This document shows, in pieces, positions 17,045 through 25,881 of a DNA stretch of 64,000 nt. This DNA comes from Pseudarthrobacter sp. NIBRBAC000502770. GTDB lineage: Bacteria; Actinomycetota; Actinomycetes; Actinomycetales; Micrococcaceae. The notes under the pieces are model-generated. The model was not told the origin of the DNA. It was given only the letters and a program-made list of their open reading frames with translations, and ran no database searches. Every line of letters starts with the position of its first letter. The first letter of the stretch is position 1. The DNA lies in assembly GCF_006517815.1 (NCBI RefSeq), contig NZ_CP041198.1, positions 1,984,001 through 2,048,000 on the forward strand, written 5' to 3'. A program made the position numbers and the translations under genes.

Positions 17045-18661
17045 CTACGGCCGCGCGGCTTTCTTCAGCGCTTTGGTAAATGCCGCAAGCCTGGCAACCT
17101 CCGCCTCCACCGGCTCCACCACCAGCTCCTGCGCCGCCGCTGCAACGGCACTGTTGAGCCGTCGCCGTGCCCTGGCAGCCCTGGCCCGGGCAGCTCCGGC
17201 AGCAATGAAACGTCCGGTGATCGCCAGGAAGATTCCCAGCACCACGCCGAAGGCAATCATCAGGGTGGGCACCGGCCATCCCTCCACCCGCGGCACCTCC
17301 GGCACCGGCAGCTGAAGGTATCCCAGCGCGGCCAGGACGCCCAGCCAGCCCAGGCCAGCCAACAGGATCAGCAGCGCCAGCCACTGCACCACGTTGAACA
17401 CACCCCACCACCACGCCTTGCGATTGGCACCCAGGTCCGTTCCGGCAATGGCCTGGTCCAGCGCATCGGGCAGGCGCTCCCGCCCGGTCCTCGCAGCCCC
17501 CCGGATGGCTGCCCGCCACGGGCCGGGTGCTCCGGCGCTGGCCGAGTCCGCGAACTCCCTGACCGCTGCGTCGGTGCGTGCCCGCTCCGGCGCACCCGCC
17601 GGCGGCAGTGAAGTCCGGTTCAGGCCGGCAGGAGCGCTGCTTCGCAGGTTGAGCCGCCGCAGCGGGTCAACCCGGAACCGGGAAAGCCAGCGGGTTACCG
17701 GCCAGCCGGTACGGCGCACAGATTCAAGGCGGTACGACTGCCCCACGGCCCGCACCACGGCAGGCACGTTGGCCGCGATGGCCAGTTCGTCTGCGAGCCG
17801 CGCCTTGGCCGTGGACCGGGTCCCTGCAGCCTCACCGTCACCGGAAGCCAGCCCCAGGTCCCCAGCAGCTTTGCTGATGTCCGCTTCCAGCCGCCGGGAC
17901 TGTGCCTGCCGCTGGACGGCCACCTTCCGGATCGCAGCGCGCACCTCTCCGATTCCTGCCCCGGTCAGGGCGGATGCAGGAAGCACCCGGACCTGTCCCA
18001 GCCCTTCGCCGGCAAGGATCGCGTGCAGCGAGTCAAGCACCGGCTGCACATCATGCGCCGGCAGCCGGTCCACCTGGTTCAGGACCACAAGCGTGACGGC
18101 CCCATGGGAGGCAAGGGGTGCCAGGAACCCGTTATGGACGGACGCGTCGGCATACTTCTGCGGATCGAGCACCCAGACCAGGACGTCAACCATGCCCACC
18201 ATGCGCTGCACGATCTCGCGGTTGGCGGCGCGGGTGGAGTCGAAGTCGGGGAGGTCAAGCAGGATCAGGCCGGTCCCTTGGTCGGCGAAGCCGTCCACGG
18301 GCGCGGCGTGGTGGCGGTGCTCCACCTCGAGCCAGTCGAGGAGGGCTTCGCTGCCTGTTGCTCCCCAGACCCCTGCCAACGGTTCCGACGTGGTGGGACG
18401 GCGGGCGGCCGCCGTCGCGATCTCGGCGCCGCTAACGGCGTTGAAGAGGGACGACTTGCCGCTTCCCGTGGCCCCAAAGAAACCAACCACCGTGTGGTCG
18501 CCGGACAGGGAGCGGCGGGAACTTGCCCGTTCCAGGACATCGAACGCCTCCTGCAGCACCTGGTCCGGCAGCACGCCCTCCCCCAGTTCGCAGGCATCCT
18601 GGAGGCCCTGGAGCCGGCCGTCCAGCCGTGAGGACCCGCGGGCCGCGCCGTGCCGGCTCAC
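17045..18661 (-). CDS. Dynamin-like / YfjP-type membrane GTPase (second of pair)
   Basis: 538-residue GTPase. G1 GATGSGKSS (63-71), a conserved RPTT segment (about 88-91), G3 DLPDFDS (136-142) and a good G4 NQVD (195-198). Two hydrophobic segments near 415-450 and 465-490 predict anchoring in the membrane, followed by a basic, Ala-rich tail. Its ATG overlaps the TGA of the upstream GTPase (ATGA), so the two are made together, as with the paired bacterial dynamins (DynA/DynB in Streptomyces). A role in membrane remodelling or septation is inferred from that parallel, not shown. Confidence 0.8.
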   Translation of the reverse strand: MSRHGAARGSSRLDGRLQGLQDACELGEGVLPDQVLQEAFDVLERASSRRSLSGDHTVVGFFGATGSGKSSLFNAVSGAEIATAAARRPTTSEPLAGVWGATGSEALLDWLEVEHRHHAAPVDGFADQGTGLILLDLPDFDSTRAANREIVQRMVGMVDVLVWVLDPQKYADASVHNGFLAPLASHGAVTLVVLNQVDRLPAHDVQPVLDSLHAILAGEGLGQVRVLPASALTGAGIGEVRAAIRKVAVQRQAQSRRLEADISKAAGDLGLASGDGEAAGTRSTAKARLADELAIAANVPAVVRAVGQSYRLESVRRTGWPVTRWLSRFRVDPLRRLNLRSSAPAGLNRTSLPPAGAPERARTDAAVREFADSASAGAPGPWRAAIRGAARTGRERLPDALDQAIAGTDLGANRKAWWWGVFNVVQWLALLILLAGLGWLGVLAALGYLQLPVPEVPRVEGWPVPTLMIAFGVVLGIFLAITGRFIAAGAARARAARARRRLNSAVAAAAQELVVEPVEAEVARLAAFTKALKKAARP

Positions 18662-20427
18662 GCGCGCTCCGCCAACCGCGCCAGCTCTCCGGCCTGCGCA
18701 GCCAGTGCCTGCGCCAGGGCCGGGTTGACGGCCGGCAGCCGCTGCAGGAACTTCTGCTGTTCATCCTTCAACAGCCCCTCGCAGCGCGTGGCCAGGTCCT
18801 TCCGGGCCTGGTCAGCCATCCGCCGCACGGCGTCCTCGCCGAAAACGGCTTCCAGGAGGCGCTGGCCTACGACGGCGGTGCCACCGGCCACGCCGATCTC
18901 GAGACCGGTCAGTCCCGCGGTCATCGAAAACATGACGATCATCAGTGCGGCGCCAAGGCCGTTGATGCCGAACGACAACCAGCGGGCCTGGGTCCGCTTG
19001 CCCTGGCCTTCGGTGCGGATCAGCTCCATCAACGCTTCCTGCCAGGCCCGGATCTCCGCGGCGGCACGGTCGGCGAACCCGGGCTCCGTGCCGGACAGGT
19101 CGTCCGGCCCCAGCAACTGCCGGCCTGCCGGGTCCGAGCGCCACCTACGGTCGGTGTCCTCGGCAGCGTTGGCTGCCTCGTCGACGATGACCGCCTGCAG
19201 GCCGGTCTCGATGGCCGCTTCCACCCGCACCGCCGGCGCGGGTTCGCCACGGAAGAACGCTCCCAGGCGGTCCCTGAACCGGCCCACATTCTGCTCAAGG
19301 GTGCGGAAAAACTCGCCGGTGCCCACGAAGTCCTGCCAGCGGGCCAGGACCTCGCCCCGCAGCAATGCTCCGTCCCGGGTTGCGTCCAGGATGCGGGCGG
19401 CTGCATCCCCGTAGGCCGCCACGGCATCGGCTTCGAGCCGGGCGGCTGCGCGTTCCTGTTCACGCACGGACCCGGCGAGGTCCGTGATCCGCTGGGCCAG
19501 TGCCCGGACCGCCCCGCTCAGGGTCCGGCGTGCCACATCGGCGCGGCCAGCCGCATCAGAGGCCAGCGAGGCCAGCCACTCCCGCAACTCATCCACGGCA
19601 CCGGCGGGCAGCATGCCGTGGGCATCCAGGACAGTTTCGGCGATGATGAACAGGCGGCTTCCGGCCAGGCCTTCGCGGTCCAGCAGGCGCCGGAGGTCCT
19701 GGCTCACCTCGGCTTCGGCGCCCTGCGGCACCCGGTCCAGCACCACGGCCACCGTGATGTCCCGGGAAGCGGCGTCCAGGAGGAGCTTCCAGGGGACGGC
19801 GTCGGCGTAGCGGTTGGCGGTGGTGACGAAGACCCAGAGGTCCGCGGCCGCCAACAACTGTCCCGCGAGCAGGCGGTTGCGGTCCGAGATGGAGTCGACG
19901 TCGGGCGCATCGAGGAGGGCGATGCCGGCAGGCACCGCGGGATCCGCCACCAGCAACAGCGAGTCCGCGGCTCCGGACTGTTCCCCGGGCCGGCCTGCTG
20001 GTGGCGGACCGGCAGCCAACATTCCCCTGATGCGGGCCAGTCCCGGCAATACGCGCTGGCCTTCAAACCAGGCTGCTTCGGCAGGGTTGTGCAGCAGGAT
20101 GGGCTGGCGGGTGGTGGGGCGGATGGCGCCTGCGCGGGTAACGGGATGTCCCACGAGTCCGTTCACCAGGGTGGATTTGCCCGCCCCCGTGGAGCCGCCG
20201 ACGACGGCAAGCAGGGGCGCGTCCAGGCTGCGGTACCGCGGAAGGATGTAGTCGTCCAGCTGGGCCCTTGCGGCTGACGCGTCGCGGCGGGCCTGGTCGG
20301 CGTCCGGGAGGGCCAAGGGAAGCGTGACACCGTCCAGCCCGGCGCGGATTTCCTCCAGGAGCATCACCGCGGCCAGGGCGTGCGGGGGTGGTTGGGAGGG
20401 GCGGCCGTGCTCGTCATGGGAGGTCAC
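18658..20427 (-). CDS. Dynamin-like GTPase (first of pair)
   Basis: 589 residues: P-loop GGSTGAGKST (77-86), RPTTRQP (switch I Thr region), G3 DAPDVDS (173-179), then a long helical region with charged heptads (about 250-480) and a hydrophobic segment near 505-545. A canonical G4 (N/TKxD) is not clear; VVLDRVP occupies the place, so the guanine contact may be degenerate. The start is GTG at 20427. Overlaps the next GTPase by four bases. Confidence 0.8.
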   Translation of the reverse strand: MTSHDEHGRPSQPPPHALAAVMLLEEIRAGLDGVTLPLALPDADQARRDASAARAQLDDYILPRYRSLDAPLLAVVGGSTGAGKSTLVNGLVGHPVTRAGAIRPTTRQPILLHNPAEAAWFEGQRVLPGLARIRGMLAAGPPPAGRPGEQSGAADSLLLVADPAVPAGIALLDAPDVDSISDRNRLLAGQLLAAADLWVFVTTANRYADAVPWKLLLDAASRDITVAVVLDRVPQGAEAEVSQDLRRLLDREGLAGSRLFIIAETVLDAHGMLPAGAVDELREWLASLASDAAGRADVARRTLSGAVRALAQRITDLAGSVREQERAAARLEADAVAAYGDAAARILDATRDGALLRGEVLARWQDFVGTGEFFRTLEQNVGRFRDRLGAFFRGEPAPAVRVEAAIETGLQAVIVDEAANAAEDTDRRWRSDPAGRQLLGPDDLSGTEPGFADRAAAEIRAWQEALMELIRTEGQGKRTQARWLSFGINGLGAALMIVMFSMTAGLTGLEIGVAGGTAVVGQRLLEAVFGEDAVRRMADQARKDLATRCEGLLKDEQQKFLQRLPAVNPALAQALAAQAGELARLAERA

Positions 20428-20526
20428 AGCAACATCATGCCAGTTGAGGCGATGGGGAGGTCGGCCCCGGCGCGTCGGCGGAACGTGATGGGAGTCTGCG
20501 CGACAGGCTCACTTGCTGGGATGCCA

Positions 20527-20558
20527 AAATGGTCCCGGGCTGTTGCCCGGGACCATTT
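20527..20558 (-). terminator. Terminator after tRNA-Glu
   Basis: Perfect 14-bp arms 20527-20540 and 20545-20558 around the loop TGTT, five bases beyond the CCA end of tRNA-Glu; a short T-run follows on the minus strand. Confidence 0.75.
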
Positions 20559-20562
20559 CCGA

Positions 20563-20638
20563 TGGTGACCCCAGCGGGATTCGAACCCGCGTTACCGCCG
20601 TGAGAGGGCGGCGTACTAGGCCGCTATACGATGGGGCC
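20563..20638 (-). tRNA. tRNA-Glu (CTC)
   Basis: Cloverleaf with acceptor GGCCCCA/TGGGGTC, anticodon stem CCGCC/GGCGG, anticodon CTC (Glu, GAG), a T-arm GCGGG-TTCGAAT-CCCGC and an encoded CCA end. 76 bases. Second of a tRNA-Gln/tRNA-Glu pair, about 3 kb from gltX, which charges it. Confidence 0.95.
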
Positions 20639-20766
20639 GTGTACTTCCGGCAGCGTTTCCGCTGCTCAAGCTCAGTGAGTATTTCACACACCTTGCCGTG
20701 GTTTCAAATCGGAAAACCGAGTGGAAACCGCCTGTTTTGCAGCTGAAATCAGCTACTAAACAAGAG

Positions 20767-20838
20767 CTGGGATACCAGGACTCGAACCTAGAATGACGGT
20801 ACCAGAAACCGTAGTGTTGCCAATTACACCATATCCCA
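20767..20838 (-). tRNA. tRNA-Gln (CTG)
   Basis: 72 bases; acceptor TGGGATA/TATCCCA, anticodon CTG in the loop TTCTGGT (Gln, CAG), T-arm with GTTCGAGTC; no encoded CCA (the gene continues CTC). Transcribed ahead of tRNA-Glu, 128 bases apart, likely from one promoter. Confidence 0.94.
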
Positions 20839-20902
20839 ATGGCACTTTCGGGCCGGTTTTCAGGGCTTTTTCCCTGCTCCGTGCGCCTCAGCACGAGAAA
20901 TT

Positions 20903-20931
20903 ACTTTACCCGAGACTTTCGGCTCGCACAA
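20903..20931 (-). promoter_or_regulatory. Promoter of tRNA-Gln/tRNA-Glu
   Basis: TTGTGC (20931-20926), 17-base spacer, TAAAGT (20908-20903) on the minus strand, about 65 bases upstream of tRNA-Gln. The region 20839-21149 has no gene; besides this promoter it holds the two palindromes at 21009-21037. Confidence 0.6.
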
Positions 20932-21008
20932 ATCGGGCGCCACGGCGCGTCCGGACCATTGCGTGGACCGATTGGAATAAACCCTTGCCCACCCTCCGGT
21001 CCTATGGT

Positions 21009-21037
21009 TACCCTCGAGTAAGTTACCCATCGGTAAC
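21009..21037. promoter_or_regulatory. Two tandem 14-bp palindromic boxes
   Basis: TTACCCTCGAGTAA (21009-21022) and TTACCCATCGGTAA (21024-21037) share the pattern TTACCCNN(G/C)(A/G)GTAA and lie 15 bp apart centre to centre, about one and a half helical turns. The second extends to GTTACC-CATC-GGTAAC. Such sites resemble TetR-family operators. They sit 113-141 bp before the heptad-repeat gene. No TetR gene is in the window. Confidence 0.55.
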
Positions 21038-21149
21038 AATCTCCCTGTCCCGCATGTTGGGTCACCCACGAGGAAAACGGGAACGCCCTACCAGCCACGG
21101 TTTCGCCCCCGGGCAGCGTCGTCCGGCGGAAAGTTAGGAAGTGTCAGCG

Positions 21150-22706
21150 TTGACAACCCGCACAGCAACCATTGCCGCAGCAAAACCCAGACCCCGGTCA
21201 CAGTCCATCGCCATCACCGCGTTGTCCCTGTTGCTTGTCCTTTTCCTTGCGTTCTACACCTACCTCACCGGCCAGATCTCCAACGGCGCGGCCCAGCTCA
21301 TGGACGGCGCCGAGCAGGCCGCAGCGGGAGCGTCGCAGCTCAAGGACGGTTCCGGCCAGCTGGCCGCAGGGGCTGGCGCCGCGAATAAAGGCGCCGTCCA
21401 GGTGAAGGACGGATCGGTCAAAGTCAAGGACGGCAGCACGGCATTGAACACCGGGGCCGCAGCCCTGCAGGCGGGCGCGGGGAAGATCTTTTCCGGGGTC
21501 CGCGACCAGCTCGCACCTGGGGTGGATAAGCTGCATGCCGGGACCACGAAGCTGCAAAACGACGTCCTGAACAAACTTGTTCCGGGTGTCTACCAGGTGG
21601 ATGACGGCGCCCGGAAGCTCCAGGCAGGCGCCGTGGCCCTCTCAGCGGCACTGACTCCCACAGCTTCCGGAAACGCACCGAACAACCTTGCAGACGGCGC
21701 GGGGCAGCTGGCAGCGGGAGCGGGCCAGCTCGCGGGCGGCGCCGGACAGCTCGACGCCGGTGCCACCAGCTTGACCGCGGGGACCGCCGCGCTGAAGAAC
21801 GGCACAGCCCAGTTGAAGGGCTACCCCGGCGCGGGCAACGACCCCACCAAGGGCGACGGACTCGCCGCGCTCAGCCAGGGCCTGGACCAGCTTGAAGCGG
21901 CCGCGAACGGTCCCCAGGGCCTGGTGCCCCTGGCGGTGATCAAGGACCAGATCGCCAAGCTGGCCGACGGCGGGCGCCGTGCCTATGCGGGAGCGGGCCA
22001 GCTTGACGCGGGGGCAGCAAAACTTAACGACGGCGCCGGGCAGCTTAAGGCCGGAACCGGCAGCCTGGCCGCCGGGGCCGGCCAGTTAAACGACGGCGCG
22101 GGCCGGTTGAAGGCGGGCTTCGCTACCCTGGCGGAAAAGCTCAATGCAACGGACCCGCAGAACCCGGGCGTCGTACTGGGCACGTCCATGCTGGCGGAAG
22201 GCACGGCGAAGATCAGGGTGGGAATGGATGGTGTCCCCGGCAACCCGGACAGCCCGGGCCTGATTTACGCGGCGAACAACCTGCAGGACGGCACCACCAA
22301 ACTCAGCGCGGGGATCAACGGCGGCGGCGACCCGGAGAACCCGGGACTGCTGGCCGGAACCGAGGCGCTCTCGGACGGCACCGTTGCGCTAAGCCGCGGA
22401 ACAGGTCAGCTGCAGGCGGGATCAGCCCAGCTCGCTGACGGAACCGGGCAGCTGGCCGACGGCAACGGCAAGCTTGATGACGGCTCGGGCAAGCTGGCCG
22501 ACGGCGCGGGCAAGCTGGCCGACGGCAATTCAAGGATCGCCGCCGGCACGCAGGAGCTGCACTCCAAAGTGGCTGCTGTCTCTCCGTCGTCGTGGCTGGA
22601 CAACCCTGTGGTCGCGCTGCTGCTGGTGGCACTTCTGGTGGCCTCCGCAGTGGGGGCCTACCTGCTCCTCCGCAGGCGTTCCTTGCGGCCCGCCGCAGCA
22701 ACCTGA
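21150..22706 (+). CDS. Heptad-repeat (YhgE/Pip-type) membrane protein
   Basis: About 518 residues. A transmembrane segment near the N-terminus (SIAITALSLLLVLFLAFYTYL), a long extracytoplasmic region made of dozens of seven-residue repeats of the form xxxLxxG (GAGQLAAGAGQLAGGAGQL and similar), and a C-terminal transmembrane segment (VVALLLVALLVASAVGAYLLL) with basic tail. The repeats are those seen between the membrane parts of YhgE/Pip-type proteins, but the ABC-2-like membrane domain is absent. A GTG at 21141 is possible, but AGGAA directly abuts it; TTG 21150 has AGGAA nine bases upstream and is preferred. Function unknown; the repeat region probably forms a long coiled rod between membrane and wall. 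Confidence 0.75.
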   Translation: MTTRTATIAAAKPRPRSQSIAITALSLLLVLFLAFYTYLTGQISNGAAQLMDGAEQAAAGASQLKDGSGQLAAGAGAANKGAVQVKDGSVKVKDGSTALNTGAAALQAGAGKIFSGVRDQLAPGVDKLHAGTTKLQNDVLNKLVPGVYQVDDGARKLQAGAVALSAALTPTASGNAPNNLADGAGQLAAGAGQLAGGAGQLDAGATSLTAGTAALKNGTAQLKGYPGAGNDPTKGDGLAALSQGLDQLEAAANGPQGLVPLAVIKDQIAKLADGGRRAYAGAGQLDAGAAKLNDGAGQLKAGTGSLAAGAGQLNDGAGRLKAGFATLAEKLNATDPQNPGVVLGTSMLAEGTAKIRVGMDGVPGNPDSPGLIYAANNLQDGTTKLSAGINGGGDPENPGLLAGTEALSDGTVALSRGTGQLQAGSAQLADGTGQLADGNGKLDDGSGKLADGAGKLADGNSRIAAGTQELHSKVAAVSPSSWLDNPVVALLLVALLVASAVGAYLLLRRRSLRPAAAT

Positions 22707-22740
22707 CGCAGCGGCCTGACGGAGGGAGCGCCGACGGGCA

Positions 22741-22773
22741 ACGACCGCGGTCCTGGGACAGGACCGCGGTCGT
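22741..22773. terminator. Bidirectional terminator
   Basis: Perfect 14-bp arms (22741-22754 and 22760-22773) around a five-base loop, between the convergent ends of the heptad-repeat gene and the HAD gene. Confidence 0.8.
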
Positions 22774-22785
22774 AGTGTACGGAGG

Positions 22786-23523
22786 CTACTGCAGCAGCTG
22801 GGCCAGGGAGGCGACGATGCCGCCGTCGAAATCCTCGACGACCTCGCCCCCTCGGTTGAGCCACACGCCCACCAGGCCGGCCGCCGTCGAGCCCTCGGCA
22901 TCCAGCAGCCGGTTATCGCCCACGTACAGTGTCTCCGAAGCGGGCGTGCCCAGCAGCCTGACCCCCTCCAGGTACATTGCCGGGTGTGGCTTGGCCACGC
23001 CAAGCGTGTCGGTACCCACCAGGTGGACGATCCGTTCCAGTCCGGCGCCGTCCAGTTTTGCCCGCTGGTAATCGTGGACGTTGTTGCTCACTGCCCCGTA
23101 GGGGACGCCCGCGCTGTCGAGGACATCCAGCAGGGGTAAAACGTCGGGAAACGCCTTGACGTACGCGGGTTGCTTCTCCACGTAGGCGCTGAGCCACCGG
23201 TGGGATTCCTCACCGTCGGCCAGTTCCACGCCGAAGTGCCCCAGGGCCGCCCTGCCCCGCAGCAGGCGCTGTTCGTTGAACGTCAGCTCACCTGCAAGGT
23301 ACCGGTCGTAGTAATGCGTGGTTTCGTGGGTGAAGATCCGGCCGAACCGCTCCCACCCGGCCTGGTCCAGGCCGGGGAGGAGGTGTTCACTGACCTCGCG
23401 CAGGGCGGTGGTCATCGAATATTCGAGGTCCACCAGGGTGTCATCAATGTCGAACAGGACGCCGCGGACAGCGCCGAAGGGCGTCTGCAGCACGCCGGTG
23501 CGTGCTTGGCTGGGAGCGGCCAT
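22786..23523 (-). CDS. HAD family hydrolase
   Basis: 245-residue haloacid-dehalogenase-fold phosphatase. Motif I FDIDDTLVD (catalytic Asp pair), motif II GAVSNN, motif III Lys in GVAKPHPAMY, motif IV YVGDNRLLDAEG. A cap of subtype I fits the helical stretch after motif I. Substrate unknown. Its ATG overlaps the gltX stop (ATGA), so it is co-translated with glutamyl-tRNA synthetase, a frequent actinobacterial arrangement. Confidence 0.88.
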   Translation of the reverse strand: MAAPSQARTGVLQTPFGAVRGVLFDIDDTLVDLEYSMTTALREVSEHLLPGLDQAGWERFGRIFTHETTHYYDRYLAGELTFNEQRLLRGRAALGHFGVELADGEESHRWLSAYVEKQPAYVKAFPDVLPLLDVLDSAGVPYGAVSNNVHDYQRAKLDGAGLERIVHLVGTDTLGVAKPHPAMYLEGVRLLGTPASETLYVGDNRLLDAEGSTAAGLVGVWLNRGGEVVEDFDGGIVASLAQLLQ

Positions 23524-25037
23524 CAGCCGCGGAAGGCGCGGAGCCGGCGCAGGGAGGACTCCTTGCCCAGAATCACCATGGACTCAAACAGCGGCGGCGA
23601 CACGCGGCGGCCGGAAACGGCCGTGCGGACCGGGCCGAACGCGAGGCGCGGCTTGATGCCCATGTTTTCCACGAGGGCCTCCTTGAGTGCGGCCTGGATG
23701 TTCTCCGCCGTCCAGTCTGCCACCGGTTCCAGCGCGTCGAGTGCGGCATCCAGCACCTCGGAGAGGTTCGCGGGGAGGCCCTTGCGTGCGTCGTCGGCAA
23801 CGTCGACGGCGTCGTCCGCCTTGAACAGGAAAGCCAGCATCTCCGGCGCTTCCCCCAGCAGCGTGATGCGCTCCTGGACCAGGGGTGCCGCTTCGGTGAG
23901 GATCTCCTCCTCGCGGTCGGTGAGGATCTCCCCCACCAGGCCGGCTTCGCGCAGGTAGTGTGCCACGCGGTCGCGGAAGTCCTTGGGTTCAAGCATCCGG
24001 ACGTGGGTGCCGTTGATGGCTTCGGCCTTCTTCAGGTCAAAGCGGGCAGGATTGCCCAGGACGTCATGGATGTCGAAATGCTCAACGAGCTGCTCCACCG
24101 TGAAGATGTCCTCGTCTGCGCTGAGGGACCAGCCCAGCAGGGACAGGTAGTTCAACAGCCCCTCCGGAATGAAGCCCCGCTCGCGGTGCAGGAACAGGCT
24201 GGACTCGGGGTCGCGCTTGGAAAGCTTCTTGTTGCCCTGGCCCATGACGTACGGCAGGTGGCCGAATTCCGGCATGTACTCGGCAACGCCGATGGCGTAG
24301 AGGGCCCGGTAGAGGGCGACCTGGCGCGGCGTGGAGCTGAGCAGGTCCTCCCCGCGGAGCACGTGCGTGATGCCCATCAGTGCGTCATCCACCGGGTTCA
24401 CCAGGGTGTACAGCGGTGCGCCGTTGGCCCGCACGACGGCGAAGTCGGGGACGGATCCTGCCTTGAAGGTGATGTCGCCGCGGACCAGGTCGGTGAACGT
24501 GATGTCCTCGTCCGGCATGCGCAGGCGAAGCACAGCCTGCCGGCCCTCGGCCCGGTACTGTGCCAGCTGCTCCTCGGTCAGGTGCCGGTCGAATCCGTCA
24601 TAGCCCAGCTTCGGGTCCCTGCCTGCGGCACGGTGGCGTGCCTCGATCTCCTCCGGGGTGGAGAAGGACTCGTAGATGAATCCGCCCTCGTGCAGCCTCT
24701 TGATGACGTCCTGGTAGATGTCGCCGCGCTGGGACTGCCGGTACGGCTCATGCGGGCCGCCCACCTCCACGCCCTCGTCCCAGTCGATGCCCAGCCACTT
24801 CAGCGCGTCGAGCAGCTGGTGGTAGCTTTCCTCGCTGTCGCGTGCCGCGTCCGTGTCCTCGATCCGGAAGACCAGCGTGCCCTTGGTGTGGCGCGCGTAG
24901 GCCCAGTTGAACAGCGCCGTCCGGATCAGTCCCACGTGCGGGGTGCCCGTCGGCGACGGGCAGAAACGGACCCGGACGGGAGTTTCGGCGGTGACGGGCG
25001 GGATGGAGGCGGCAGGTGACGAAGAAGCGATACTCAT
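23523..25037 (-). CDS. gltX: Glutamate--tRNA ligase
   Basis: Class I aminoacyl-tRNA synthetase charging tRNA-Glu. 504 residues with the HIGH-type motif [20 protein letters not shown] (HVGL), [12 protein letters not shown] and the KMSKS-type motif KKLSKRD, then a C-terminal anticodon-binding domain. The long, Ser/Ala-rich first 20 residues precede the conserved core. A -10 element TAAAGT stands ten bases before the ATG, implying a very short leader. Confidence 0.97.
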   Translation of the reverse strand: MSIASSSPAASIPPVTAETPVRVRFCPSPTGTPHVGLIRTALFNWAYARHTKGTLVFRIEDTDAARDSEESYHQLLDALKWLGIDWDEGVEVGGPHEPYRQSQRGDIYQDVIKRLHEGGFIYESFSTPEEIEARHRAAGRDPKLGYDGFDRHLTEEQLAQYRAEGRQAVLRLRMPDEDITFTDLVRGDITFKAGSVPDFAVVRANGAPLYTLVNPVDDALMGITHVLRGEDLLSSTPRQVALYRALYAIGVAEYMPEFGHLPYVMGQGNKKLSKRDPESSLFLHRERGFIPEGLLNYLSLLGWSLSADEDIFTVEQLVEHFDIHDVLGNPARFDLKKAEAINGTHVRMLEPKDFRDRVAHYLREAGLVGEILTDREEEILTEAAPLVQERITLLGEAPEMLAFLFKADDAVDVADDARKGLPANLSEVLDAALDALEPVADWTAENIQAALKEALVENMGIKPRLAFGPVRTAVSGRRVSPPLFESMVILGKESSLRRLRAFRG

Positions 25038-25094
25038 AGTGGCTTCAACTTTACCCGCCCCGCCTGGCCCCGATTTCCGCCCTCGGGCAGGGTG

Positions 25095-25871
25095 CTAGCG
25101 GCGGACGATCGGGTTGGACAGCCGGCCGATGCCCTCGATTTCCACCTCGAAGCGGTCGCCCTCCTTGACCAGCCCCACGCCGGCCGGCGTGCCGGTCATG
25201 ATCACGTCGCCGGGCAGCAGGGTGAAGGCCTGCGACACTACGGAGACCAGTTCCCGCACGCCACGGATCATCTGGCTGGTGCTGCCGTCCTGGCGCACCT
25301 CGCCGTTGAGCCGGCCCTGGATCTGCAGGTCCTCCGTGTCCAGGTCGGTCTCGATCCAGGGACCCAGCGGGGCGGAGGTGTCGAAGCCCTTGGCGCGGGT
25401 CCACTGCAGGTCGGTTTTCTGCACGTCACGGGCAGTGAGGTCGTTGCCGCAGGTGTAGCCGAAGATGACATCGTCCACGCGGTCTTCCGGCACATCCTTG
25501 CAGATGCGGCCGATCACCACGCACAGCTCAGCTTCGAAGGAGACTTCCTCGGAGAACTCCGGCAGCACTACGGGATCATTGGGACCAACGACTGCGGTGT
25601 TCGGCTTCAGGAACAGCAACGGCTGGGCAGGTACCTCATTGCCGAGCTCATGGGCGTGCTCCACGAAGTTCCGGCCCACGCCGATCACCTTGCTGCGCGG
25701 AATGATGGGTGCAAGCAGCCGGACGTCCTCCAGCTTGTGGCGCACGGACGTGCGCTCCACACCGTTGAAGAAGGGGTCGCCGTGGATGACAGTGATTTCC
25801 TCACTGCCTGGCTCACCTTCCACAACGCCGTACAGGGGATCGGAATCGACGACAAACCTGGCAATACGCAT
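25095..25871 (-). CDS. Fumarylacetoacetate hydrolase family protein
   Basis: 258-residue FAH-fold enzyme: KVIGVGRNFVEHAHELG, PLLFLKPNTAVVGPNDPVVLP, FEAELCVVIGR and GYTCGNDLTARDVQ give the metal-binding Glu/Glu/Asp set. Such enzymes hydrolyse or decarboxylate beta-diketo acids; many in actinobacteria act as acylpyruvase or oxaloacetate decarboxylase, but the substrate is not predictable here. The frame extends to 25994, yet that would overlap the upstream gene by 113 bases; ATG 25871 begins MRIARFVVD, the normal family start, 10 bases after the MBL stop. Confidence 0.9.
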   Translation of the reverse strand: MRIARFVVDSDPLYGVVEGEPGSEEITVIHGDPFFNGVERTSVRHKLEDVRLLAPIIPRSKVIGVGRNFVEHAHELGNEVPAQPLLFLKPNTAVVGPNDPVVLPEFSEEVSFEAELCVVIGRICKDVPEDRVDDVIFGYTCGNDLTARDVQKTDLQWTRAKGFDTSAPLGPWIETDLDTEDLQIQGRLNGEVRQDGSTSQMIRGVRELVSVVSQAFTLLPGDVIMTGTPAGVGLVKEGDRFEVEIEGIGRLSNPIVRR

Positions 25872-25881
25872 GGCTCCTACC

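Noticed and set aside
21290..22560. Repetitive DNA resembling a repeat array
   Set aside because: The periodicity is the coding of seven-residue protein repeats, not a CRISPR or tandem DNA array; spacing and sequence vary codon-wise.
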